Positions 34,281-42,020 of a stretch of DNA of 64,000 nt are shown piece after piece. The notes below the pieces were generated by a model. It ran no database searches and was not told where the DNA came from. It saw nothing but the letters and a program-made list of their open reading frames with translations. Source of the DNA: Amycolatopsis iheyensis (GTDB lineage Bacteria > Actinomycetota > Actinomycetes > Mycobacteriales > Pseudonocardiaceae). The stretch spans positions 124,001 through 188,000 of the forward strand of contig NZ_JAMXQV010000015.1 in assembly GCF_024703995.1 (NCBI RefSeq), written 5' to 3'. A program made the position numbers and the translations under genes. The stretch's first letter is position 1, and each line of letters begins with the position of its first letter.

Positions 34281-35573
34281 ATGGCCGTCACCGGAAGGCT
34301 CGGGCTGCTGGCGCTCTTCGGCGCGCTGGTGGTCGGGCTGCTCCTGCCGTCGACGACCGGGATCCTGGCCGTCGGCGGGGTGCTCCTGGTGCTCGTGGTC
34401 GTCGACCTGGTGCTCGCCGGGGGCGTTCGGCCACTGACATTTCAGAGGTCAGGTGATACCTCGGTGCGGCTCGGCGAGCCGTGCGAAGTGCGGCTGGTCG
34501 TCGCGAACCCCGGTGGCCGCGCGATCCGCGGGCAGCTGCGGGACGCGTGGCCGCCTTCGGCCGGCGCCTCCGACCGGCACGCGCTGCGCCTCCCCGCGGG
34601 GGAGCGGCAGGCCTTGGTGACTTCGCTGCGGCCGTCGCGACGCGGTGACCGGACGGCGGCCCGGGTGACGGTCCGGTCGGTCGGCCCGCTGGGCATCGCG
34701 GCGCGGCAGGGTTCGCACGAGGTGCCGTGGACGGTCCGCGTGCTGCCGCCGTTCCACAGCCGCAAGCACCTGCCGTCCCGGCTGGCGCGGCTGCAGCAGC
34801 TCGACGGCCGCAGCGCGGTACTGATCCGCGGCCAGGGCACGGAGTTCGACTCGCTGCGCGAGTACGTGATCGGCGACGACGTCCGCTCGATCGACTGGCG
34901 CGCCACGGCCCGCGCGGCCGACGTGATGGTCCGGACGTGGCGCCCCGAGCGCGACCGGCACGTGGTGCTGGTGCTCGACACGGGCCGCGTGTCGGCGGGC
35001 CGCGTCGGCGACGCGCCCCGGCTCGACGCGGCCATGGACGCGGCGTTGTTGCTGGCGGCGCTGGCTTCCCGGGCCGGCGACCGGGTCGACCTGCTGGCGT
35101 ACGACCGGCGGTTGCGGGCCGCGGTGCAGGGTTCGTCGGGCGCGGCGTTGCTGACGTCGCTGGTGAACGCGATGGCGCCGCTCGAGCCGTCGCTGGTCGA
35201 GACGGACGCGCGCGGGATGGTCGCGGAAGTCCTGCAGCGCACCCGCCGCCGGTCGCTCGTGGTGCTGCTGACCGGTTTGGACGCGGCGCCGCTGGAAGAG
35301 GGGTTGTTCCCGGTGCTGAGCACGCTGACCGCGCGGCACGAGCTGATCGTGGCGTCGGTGGCGGACCCCCGGGTGGCGGAGATGCTCGCTGGCCGGGGTG
35401 ACGCGGAAGCGGTGTACGACGCGGCGTCGGCGTCGCGGACGGTGGCGGAGCGGCAGCGGGTGACCGAGCGGCTGGCCCGGCACGGGGTGAGCGTGGTCGA
35501 CGCGGTGCCCGAGGAGCTGCCGCCGGCGCTGGCGGACCGGTACCTGGCGCTGAAGGCGGCGGGCCGGCTCTAA
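34281..35573 (+). CDS. DUF58 domain protein
   Basis: A 430-residue protein with two N-terminal membrane helices (LGLLALFGALVVGLLLP and ILAVGGVLLVLVVVDLVLAG), a beta-rich segment, the DUF58 signature FDSLREYVIGDDVRSIDWRA and a C-terminal von Willebrand A-like domain (VVLVLDTGRVSAG, a degenerate metal site). It is the standard partner of MoxR. It starts one base after the moxR stop and ends the five-gene operon. Counterpart of Rv3693. Confidence 0.9.
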   Translation: MAVTGRLGLLALFGALVVGLLLPSTTGILAVGGVLLVLVVVDLVLAGGVRPLTFQRSGDTSVRLGEPCEVRLVVANPGGRAIRGQLRDAWPPSAGASDRHALRLPAGERQALVTSLRPSRRGDRTAARVTVRSVGPLGIAARQGSHEVPWTVRVLPPFHSRKHLPSRLARLQQLDGRSAVLIRGQGTEFDSLREYVIGDDVRSIDWRATARAADVMVRTWRPERDRHVVLVLDTGRVSAGRVGDAPRLDAAMDAALLLAALASRAGDRVDLLAYDRRLRAAVQGSSGAALLTSLVNAMAPLEPSLVETDARGMVAEVLQRTRRRSLVVLLTGLDAAPLEEGLFPVLSTLTARHELIVASVADPRVAEMLAGRGDAEAVYDAASASRTVAERQRVTERLARHGVSVVDAVPEELPPALADRYLALKAAGRL

Positions 35574-35621
35574 CGGGTGGCTCCGGTGGTGCGGGGTCCT
35601 CGGCTTTGTTAAGCCCGAAGC

Positions 35622-36377
35622 ATGTTCAAGCTCATGGCTGTGGCCTTGGCGATCGCTTCGGCGCCCGCGTCCGACGGTTCGCCGGTCTACCTGGCCGACG
35701 GCGGCGGCAAGCTTTCGCTCGCGGTGGTTTCCGGTCAGCCGGTGCTGGCGGACGCGGCCGATCCGGGTGCCAAGTGGACGTACGCCGGGCAGCACTTCAC
35801 GAATGTCGCAAGTGGACAGTGCTTGACGGCGGCGAGCCCGGTCGACGGGGTCGCGGTGAAGCTGGCCGCCTGCGCCGACGCGGACAAGCACCAGGCGTGG
35901 CGGCGCGTGGCCGGGCTGCCGGGGCTGGTCGAGATCGCGAACGTCGCGACCGCGAGGTGTTTGACCGCTGAGGACTCCGTCGCGGGAGCCCGGCTGTACC
36001 AGGAAGTCTGTTCGCTGACGGGCATCGCGAACACGTGGGCCGCGGGCGGCCGGACGCTGGCCATCCTGTCCGGCAACGGCCAGCGCCTGGCGTCGAAGGA
36101 CCCCGGCGCGCCGTTCGTGGTCCGGGTGATCGGCGAGAACGGCCAGCCGGCGGCCGACGTGCCGGTGACGTTCTTCGTCCGCGCGGCCCGCCCGAAGAAC
36201 GCGCTGGTCTTCGAAGGGGGCGCGGAAACGGTGACGGTCAAGACGGGCGCGGACGGGTCGGCGTCGAGCCCGAAGCTGACGCTGACCGAGGTGGGCGAGT
36301 TCGAAGCGCGGTTCGTCGGCACGGCGGGACTGGACGACGGATCGTCGATCGCCTTCGAGGGGTCCTGCCTATGCTGA
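35622..36377 (+). CDS. secreted ricin-B-like lectin protein with Ig-like domain
   Basis: A 251-residue protein with a short hydrophobic N-terminus (MFKLMAVALAIASAPA, probable signal peptide). A beta-trefoil-like half follows with SGQCLTAASPVDG and TARCLTAEDSVAG repeats and QAW/NTW in QxW positions. The C-terminal part is an Ig-like adhesion domain (VRVIGENGQPAADVPVTFFV). It is likely exported and may bind carbohydrate. No ribosome binding site is clear; a small GGCTT/AAGCC hairpin precedes the ATG. Its stop overlaps the converging SpoIIM gene by nine bases. Confidence 0.7.
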   Translation: MFKLMAVALAIASAPASDGSPVYLADGGGKLSLAVVSGQPVLADAADPGAKWTYAGQHFTNVASGQCLTAASPVDGVAVKLAACADADKHQAWRRVAGLPGLVEIANVATARCLTAEDSVAGARLYQEVCSLTGIANTWAAGGRTLAILSGNGQRLASKDPGAPFVVRVIGENGQPAADVPVTFFVRAARPKNALVFEGGAETVTVKTGADGSASSPKLTLTEVGEFEARFVGTAGLDDGSSIAFEGSCLC

Positions 36378-37376
36378 CTCGGGCAGCGCGTCGCCGGCGT
36401 CGCGCGCGTCGAGGTCGCCGACTTCGCCTTCTTTCGCGGCCCGGCGGCCGAGCGTGAAGACGTAGCCCAGGAACAACACTTCGACCAGCGCGCCGATGCC
36501 GACGCGGACCCACGTCGGCCAGCCCGACGGCGTCACGAACGCCTCGATGATCCCGGACACGAACAGCACGCACGCCAGCCCGAGTGCCATCACCACCACC
36601 GACCGGCCCTGCTCGGCCAGTGCTTTCGTCCGGGAGCGGCGGCCGGGGTCGAGCACCGTCCAGCCGAGCCGCAGCCCGGTGCCCGCCGCGACGAACACGG
36701 CTGTCAGCTCCAGGAGGCCGTGGGGGAGCAGGAGGCCGATCATCACGTCGCCGCGGCCGGCCGCGCTCATCGCGCCGATGATCACCCCCGCGTTGAGCGC
36801 GTTCATCCAGAGCGCGCCGATCACCGGCAGGCCCAGCGCGACACCGAGGAACAGGCAGGTCGCCGCCACCCAGGCGTTGTTCGTCCACACGCGCGCCGCG
36901 AACGACGTCGCCGGGCCCGTCGAGTAGTAGCTTTCCGCCTCGCCGCCGGGCTTGGTGAGCTGGTCGAGCCCGTCCGGCGTGGCGATCGACGCGCGGACGT
37001 GCGGGTCGCCCGCGACCCAGACGGCGATCACCGCCATCACCGCGATCGACACCAGCGCGGCGGGGATCCACCAGCGTCGCGACAGGTAGACGGCGGCGGG
37101 GAACCGGCGCGTGAAGAACACCGCGACCTCGCGCCAGGCCGGGTTGTGCGACCCGGAGATCGCGCTCCGGCCGCGGGCGACCAGCCCGGACAGCCGGCCG
37201 ACGAGCGCCGGGTCGGGCGCGACCGAGCGCACGATCGACAGGTGCGTCGCGGTCCGCTGGTAGAGCGTCACCAGCTCGTCGGCTTCGGCACCGGTCAGCT
37301 TGCCGCCGCGGTGCGTCAGCTCGCCGAGCCGGGTCCACTCCGCCGTGTGCGCCGCGACGAAGACGTCCACATCCAC
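36369..37376 (-). CDS. SpoIIM (stage II sporulation protein M)-like membrane protein
   Basis: A 335-residue DUF95/SpoIIM family protein. The N-terminal 90 residues are helical and soluble (VFVAAHTAEWTRLGELTHR); five or so membrane helices follow, with the family motif NNAWVAATCLFLGVALGLP and GLLLPHGLLELTAVFVAAG. SpoIIM family members in non-sporulating actinobacteria usually pair with an RDD protein next to MoxR/DUF58 genes (Rv3694c/Rv3695), as here. The GTG at 37376 has TAGGGT six bases upstream on the minus strand, suggesting leaderless transcription. Confidence 0.9.
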   Translation of the reverse strand: MDVDVFVAAHTAEWTRLGELTHRGGKLTGAEADELVTLYQRTATHLSIVRSVAPDPALVGRLSGLVARGRSAISGSHNPAWREVAVFFTRRFPAAVYLSRRWWIPAALVSIAVMAVIAVWVAGDPHVRASIATPDGLDQLTKPGGEAESYYSTGPATSFAARVWTNNAWVAATCLFLGVALGLPVIGALWMNALNAGVIIGAMSAAGRGDVMIGLLLPHGLLELTAVFVAAGTGLRLGWTVLDPGRRSRTKALAEQGRSVVVMALGLACVLFVSGIIEAFVTPSGWPTWVRVGIGALVEVLFLGYVFTLGRRAAKEGEVGDLDARDAGDALPESA

Positions 37377-37382
37377 TCCGCC

Positions 37383-37402
37383 ACCCTAGCCGTGGCTACG
37401 CT
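37383..37402. promoter_or_regulatory. back-to-back -10 boxes of the SpoIIM/RDD divergent pair
   Basis: Minus-strand TAGGGT at 37388-37383 serves SpoIIM; plus-strand TACGCT at 37397-37402 serves the RDD gene. The boxes are 8 bases apart in a 33-base intergenic region, each 6-7 bases from its GTG. Confidence 0.6.
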
Positions 37403-37409
37403 GGGCGGC

Positions 37410-38399
37410 GTGCACGAGGAATCCGAGCTGGTCACCGGCGAAGCCGTCGTCCTGGACCTGCGCGTGGCCAAGCTCGCCAGCCGCGCGCTGGCGATGGCGC
37501 TCGACGTGCTCGTGCAGTTCGCGCTGCTGCTGGGCTCGATCCTGGTGCTGTCGTTCGCGCTCCCGGACGCCGACGAGTCACTGGCGCTGACCCTCACGCT
37601 GGTGTTCCTGGTGCTGATCATGGTCGGCTACCCGGTGCTGTTCGAGACGCTCTCGCGCGGCCGTTCACTGGGCAAGCTGGCGGTGGGCCTGCGGGTGGTG
37701 CGCGTCGACGGCGGCCCGATCCGCTTCCGGCACGCGCTGGTGCGCGGGTTGGCGGGGTTCGTCGTGGACTTCTGGACGCTGGGGCTGTTCGGCGCGGTGG
37801 CGGTGATCGTGTCGCTGTGCTCGTCGGACGGCCGCCGCGTCGGCGACTTCCTGGCGGGGACGCTGGTGGTCCGCGAGCGCGTCCCGGAGAGTGCCGGCTA
37901 CCCGGCGATCGGGATGCCGCCGGGGCTGGAGGGCTGGGCGTCCCAGCTCGATCTGACCCGCCTGCCGGACGACCTCGCGCTGGCGAGCCGCCAGTTCCTG
38001 GCCCGCTTCGGCCAGCTGCGACCGGAGGCGTCGCACGCGCTGGGGTGGGGGCTCGCGCAGCAGGTCGGCAACGCGCTCGGCACGCCGGTGCCCGCTGGGG
38101 TGCCGGCTTGGGCGTTCCTGGCGGCGGTGCTGGCGGAGCGGCGTCGGCGAGATCACGCGCGGGCTTTCCAGGCGTACACGGCGCAGGTCGAGGCGGCGCG
38201 GGGGCAGACGTTTGCTGGTGGGTATGGCTCGGCCGGCTTCGCTGCCGTCGCACCGGCTCAGCCGGGCTACGGCTACGCCGCCGCTCCGGCCGCGCCTGCC
38301 GGCTTCGCCGGGCCCGCCGCTCAGCCAGGCCAGCCGGAGCCGCCGACCCCGCCGTCTGGCACGCCCGCCGTCGAGAACCCGTTCACACCGCCGAGCTGA
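37410..38399 (+). CDS. RDD family membrane protein
   Basis: A 329-residue protein with an RDD domain: LASRALAMALDVLVQFALLL (R and D in TM1), FETLSRGRSLGKLAVGLRVV and DFWTLGLFGAVAVIV, then DGRRVGDFLAGTLVV. A long cytoplasmic C-terminal extension ends in a Pro/Ala/Gly-rich tail. RDD proteins are of unknown or transport-related function. The GTG at 37410 has TACGCT seven bases upstream. It is divergent from SpoIIM and ends just before a repeat array that separates it from a converging peptidase gene. Confidence 0.9.
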   Translation: MHEESELVTGEAVVLDLRVAKLASRALAMALDVLVQFALLLGSILVLSFALPDADESLALTLTLVFLVLIMVGYPVLFETLSRGRSLGKLAVGLRVVRVDGGPIRFRHALVRGLAGFVVDFWTLGLFGAVAVIVSLCSSDGRRVGDFLAGTLVVRERVPESAGYPAIGMPPGLEGWASQLDLTRLPDDLALASRQFLARFGQLRPEASHALGWGLAQQVGNALGTPVPAGVPAWAFLAAVLAERRRRDHARAFQAYTAQVEAARGQTFAGGYGSAGFAAVAPAQPGYGYAAAPAAPAGFAGPAAQPGQPEPPTPPSGTPAVENPFTPPS

Positions 38400-38415
38400 C
38401 CGGGCCCGGCTTCAA

Positions 38416-38561
38416 GCGCCCCAATGTGGCGTTGGGTGCGTTGGGCGCACCGAACGCCACATTGGGTGCGTTGGGCGCACCGAACGCCACATTGGGTGCG
38501 TTGGGCGCACCGAACGCCACATTGGGTGCGTTGGGCGCACCCAACGCCACATTGGGGCGCT
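38416..38561. repeat. array of four 30-bp palindromic repeats
   Basis: Four head-to-tail 30-bp units start at 38437, 38467, 38497 and 38527 (core GAACGCCACATTGGG; the last has CCAACG). A 21-bp perfect inverted repeat bounds the array (38416-38436 and 38540-38560, ending GCGCCCCAATGTGGC outward). It fills the gap between converging genes and its right end overlaps the stop codon of the zinc peptidase. Confidence 0.9.
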
Positions 38562-40203
38562 AGGAAACGTCTCCCGCGGCGGCGAGCCAGGTGTTGCACT
38601 GCTGGTTGCGGTTGGTCGTCGCGCCGTGTTGCCACCATGAGATGTTGTGCTTGGCGCTGCCGTGGTCGCGCTTGCCGTTGCGGGCGTAGTCGTCGCCGCG
38701 GTCCTGGGCGTTCCAGGCCTCGTTGTAGATGTTCTTGTCGACCGAGCCGCCCGAGACCGACGCCGAGCCGAGGAACATGCCCGAGAAGCACTGCGCTTCG
38801 AGTTCCATGCGCCGGGACAGCTCGAGGCCGGCCGCCGAGTCGGCGCCCGCGTCGTAGCGCTGGTTGCCGTACGCCTCGGAGATGCCGGACATGTTCTGCA
38901 CGTGGTGGCCGTACTCGTGGGCCAGGCTCGCCAGGTACGGGCCGGGGTGGTTGCCCCACTGGTCGATCTCGATGCGGTCCATCGGCATGTAGATCGTGTT
39001 GTTCGACGGGCAGTAGAACGGCGTGACACCGGTGGCCGTGCCGCCGCTGCCGCAGGGGGTCGACGACTCGGAGATCGACCGCGGCACGGACAGCTTGGGC
39101 GTCTCGAAAGGCAGGTCGACACCGCCCAGCATCTTCGACCACATCGCGTCGAGGCAGGCGATGCCGGACTGGAAGAAGCGCTGGGCGCTGGCCTGGTCGG
39201 TCGCCCAGCGGCTCAGGGAGCACGGGATGTTCTGCAGGCCGTAGTCGGCGCCGCCGAACAGCGGGTTGTTCCCGGTCGCGACCACCGACCGCGGGCCACG
39301 CGGGGGTTGCGACGTCGGGGTCTCGCGCTCGGACGTCGCCGAGGTGGTGGTTTCCTCGGTCGACGACGTGGTTTCGGTGGTTTCGCCGGTGGTGTAGGTG
39401 GGGGAGTAGGTGTCGCTGGGGTAGCTGCTGGAGTACCCGGCATCGGCGACGTGCCGGGTGTTCCCCCCGATCAACGCGACGGCGGCGACCAGCCCCCCGA
39501 CAACGGCGACGATCCCGATGATCGCGACGGCGACGATGACTCCGGTGTTGGACTTCTTCCGGACGTAGGGGGTGTAGCCGGGAGCGAACCGCGGCCCGAG
39601 GTAGCCGGGGGCGGGACCGGGGTACTGCGGGGCGAAGACGGGTGGCGCGGCCGCGGCGGGTGGCGGCAGCGGGGGTCGGGCCGGGGGCGGGGCGAAAGGC
39701 GCGGTGCCCTGGCGGGGGTACGGCCCGGAGGGCTGCCCTGGAAAGGGCATGCTGGGCGGCTGGCCACCAGGCCCGTGCGGCAGCTGCGGTCCGGGGCCGT
39801 GCGGTGGTTGAGCACCGGGGCTGTGCGGCGGTTGCGGCCCGGGGCTCTGCGGTCGATGCGCCGGCCCGCCCTGCCCTGGCGCGCCGCCGGGCCGTTGGCT
39901 CGGCGCGCTTGCGGGGCCTTGCTGTCCGTGGCTCGCGGCCCCACCGGGACTTTGCGGCCAGTGGGCGGACCCGCCTTGCCCGGGCGCGCCGCCAGGTCTT
40001 TGGCTCGGCGCGCTTGCGGGGCCTTGCTGTCCCTGGCCCGCGGCCCCACCGGAACCTTGCGGCCCGTGGGCCGCGCCGCCCTGCCCCGGCGCGCCGCCCG
40101 TCCCCGGCCGCCCCTGCGGCAACGGCCGCACCCCCGGCGGCGGCAACGGTGGCCGTCCCGGTGGCGGCGTCGGCCGTCGCGGGTCGTGCGGGCCTTGCGT
40201 CAT
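38560..40203 (-). CDS. neutral zinc metallopeptidase with repeat-rich N-terminus
   Basis: A 547-residue paralog of the peptidase at 29077. The first 230 residues are an extreme Pro/Gly/Gln-rich cytoplasmic tail with a 35-residue tandem repeat. One membrane segment follows (VIVAVAIIGIVAVVGGLVAA), then a Ser/Thr/Glu linker and the catalytic domain with HEYGHHVQ, ELEAQCFSGMFLGS and NAQDRGDDYARNGKRDHGSA. The ATG at 40203 has a G-rich site about ten bases upstream. Its stop codon TAG coincides with the edge of the repeat array. Substrate unknown. Confidence 0.87.
   Translation of the reverse strand: MTQGPHDPRRPTPPPGRPPLPPPGVRPLPQGRPGTGGAPGQGGAAHGPQGSGGAAGQGQQGPASAPSQRPGGAPGQGGSAHWPQSPGGAASHGQQGPASAPSQRPGGAPGQGGPAHRPQSPGPQPPHSPGAQPPHGPGPQLPHGPGGQPPSMPFPGQPSGPYPRQGTAPFAPPPARPPLPPPAAAAPPVFAPQYPGPAPGYLGPRFAPGYTPYVRKKSNTGVIVAVAIIGIVAVVGGLVAAVALIGGNTRHVADAGYSSSYPSDTYSPTYTTGETTETTSSTEETTTSATSERETPTSQPPRGPRSVVATGNNPLFGGADYGLQNIPCSLSRWATDQASAQRFFQSGIACLDAMWSKMLGGVDLPFETPKLSVPRSISESSTPCGSGGTATGVTPFYCPSNNTIYMPMDRIEIDQWGNHPGPYLASLAHEYGHHVQNMSGISEAYGNQRYDAGADSAAGLELSRRMELEAQCFSGMFLGSASVSGGSVDKNIYNEAWNAQDRGDDYARNGKRDHGSAKHNISWWQHGATTNRNQQCNTWLAAAGDVS
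39841..40098 (-). repeat. 105-bp in-frame tandem repeat
   Basis: Two full 35-residue copies and a third partial copy (residues 36-70, 71-105 and 106-121 of the peptidase), each beginning GGAPGQGG and ending in GPASAPSQRP. Copies differ at only a few positions, which suggests recent expansion of the cytoplasmic tail. Confidence 0.85.
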
Positions 40204-40308
40204 CTTTGTGGAACCCCCCGTGCGCTTTCCCCGTCGGACGCGGCGTACCTGCGGAGATCTCGCCGTTCCGGGCGTCAGCATAGATCGAGTGCTCTAAGGT
40301 GTGGTGCT

Positions 40309-42018
40309 GTGTTGAGGAATTGGGGGACAGCGGCCGCGGTCGTCGTGGCCGTCGGGCAGCTCTTCGGTGCCCAGGGGCCCTCCGCCGGACCCGTCCTGCC
40401 GGACCAGCCCACCGCGCAGACCCAGCAGCCCCAGCAACTCGGCGGCCAGGACGTCCAGCCGCTCGAGGGCGCCGCCGCCGATGTCGCCCTCAAAGTCCTT
40501 CGTGACGGCGCCCTCCAGGTCACCGAGAAGGTCACCGTGCCCGGCGGCCGGCAGCTGACCTCGCGCGTCCCTCTCAAGGTCTCCGCCGGCGACGACCAGG
40601 ACCGCGTCTTCGCCGTCCGGGACATCAAGACCGAAGGCGCCGCCACCAGCCGGCTCACCGGCGACCAGCTCGTCCTCACCTTCACCGGCGGCAGCTCCAC
40701 CGTCAGCTACCTCGTCGACGGCGCCATCGCCGACCAGAGCGGCCGCCAGCAGGCGCGCTGGCAGGTCGCGAGCGGCTTCGACGCCCCGGTCGCCAAGGTC
40801 ACCGCGTCCTTCCTGGCCCCGTCGCCGCGACTGTCCCCTGTGGACTGCTTCGCCGGCCCGATCGGCTCCAGCCGGCGCTGCACCCTCGCCGAGCTCGACC
40901 ACACCGGTGTCGTCCGCCTCGAACAGAACGACGTCCAGCCGGGTGATCGCGTCGACCTGCTCGTTGGCCTGCCCGCCGGCACCACCCCGGCCAACGCGAA
41001 GTTCGCCGACGTCGGCCTCTTCGCCACCGCCTTCGCGTTCACCCCGCTGACCGGCGTCGTCTTCGCGCTGCTGATCGTCTTCCTCATCGCGGGCGCGATC
41101 TTCGTGTGGCGCCGCCGGAAGGAAGACAAGGGCGCGCTCACCGCCGCCACCGGCCCGGTCGAGGTCCTCCTGCGCGAAGGCGACCGCGTCTTCTTCGCCA
41201 GTCCGGACGGCGTGCTGCCCGGCCAGGTCGGCACGGTCGTCGACGAGACCGTCGACGTCGTGGACATCAGCGCCACCGTCGTCGACCTCGCCGTCCGCAA
41301 CTACCTGTGGCTCGCCGAAGCACCGGGCAACGACTGGCAGCTCGCCCGCCGCAACCCGCCGGACGAGCACCTGCACGACTTCGAGCGCGCCGTCTACGAG
41401 ACGCTGCTGCCGCCGGGCACCGACGCCGTGCTCGTCTCGCAGCTGCGCGCCCGCGGCGGCCTCGATCTGCGCAAGATCAGCGACGCCATGTACGCCGACG
41501 TCGTCACCAAGCGCTGGTTCTCCCGCCGTCCCGACACCGCCCGAGGCCGGCTGACCTGGCTCGGCGCCGGGATCTTCGCGCTCGGCGCGGTCGCCACCGC
41601 GGTCCTCACCTTCACCGTCGGCGAAGCGCTGCTCGGCGTCGCCGTCGCGCTGGCCGGGCTCGCCGTCGCCGCGGCGGCCGCCCTGCTGCCCTCGCGCACC
41701 GCCCGCGGCCGCGCGCTCGTCGGCCAGGTCCGCGGCCTGCTCGACTACCTGCACCACGCCAGGGCCGAGGACATCCCGCCGGCCGACCGGGAGCTGGTGT
41801 TCTCGCGGTCGCTGCCGTACGCGGTGGTGCTCGGCGACACCGAACGCTGGCTGGGCGCCTTCGCCGCGCTCAACCCGGCGTCCGACGGCTCGGCCGGGCT
41901 CTACTGGTACGGCGGCATGGAGGCCGACCACGACCTGCGCCGGTTCGGCGCGCACTTCCCGTCGTTCCTGACCGCGCTCGACGGGCTGCTCACCGAGTCC
42001 GGCCGCGCGTCCCGCTGA
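40309..42018 (+). CDS. DUF2207 membrane protein (copy 1)
   Basis: A 569-residue protein with a signal-like N-terminus (LRNWGTAAAVVVAVGQLFGA), an extracellular DUF2207 beta domain (VTEKVTVPGGRQLTSRVPL), a membrane helix (TGVVFALLIVFLIAGAIFVW, about residue 250), a cytoplasmic domain including RNPPDEHLHDFERAVYETLL, and two further C-terminal membrane helices. It is likely a cell-envelope protein of unknown role. The GTG at 40309 follows TAAGGT (40295-40300) by eight bases. It is divergent from the zinc peptidase and is followed two bases after its stop by a paralog. Confidence 0.85.
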   Translation: MLRNWGTAAAVVVAVGQLFGAQGPSAGPVLPDQPTAQTQQPQQLGGQDVQPLEGAAADVALKVLRDGALQVTEKVTVPGGRQLTSRVPLKVSAGDDQDRVFAVRDIKTEGAATSRLTGDQLVLTFTGGSSTVSYLVDGAIADQSGRQQARWQVASGFDAPVAKVTASFLAPSPRLSPVDCFAGPIGSSRRCTLAELDHTGVVRLEQNDVQPGDRVDLLVGLPAGTTPANAKFADVGLFATAFAFTPLTGVVFALLIVFLIAGAIFVWRRRKEDKGALTAATGPVEVLLREGDRVFFASPDGVLPGQVGTVVDETVDVVDISATVVDLAVRNYLWLAEAPGNDWQLARRNPPDEHLHDFERAVYETLLPPGTDAVLVSQLRARGGLDLRKISDAMYADVVTKRWFSRRPDTARGRLTWLGAGIFALGAVATAVLTFTVGEALLGVAVALAGLAVAAAAALLPSRTARGRALVGQVRGLLDYLHHARAEDIPPADRELVFSRSLPYAVVLGDTERWLGAFAALNPASDGSAGLYWYGGMEADHDLRRFGAHFPSFLTALDGLLTESGRASR

Positions 42019-42020
42019 CC

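Noticed and set aside
38416..38561. CRISPR-like array
   Set aside because: The 30-bp units are directly contiguous with no unique spacers, and no cas genes are near.
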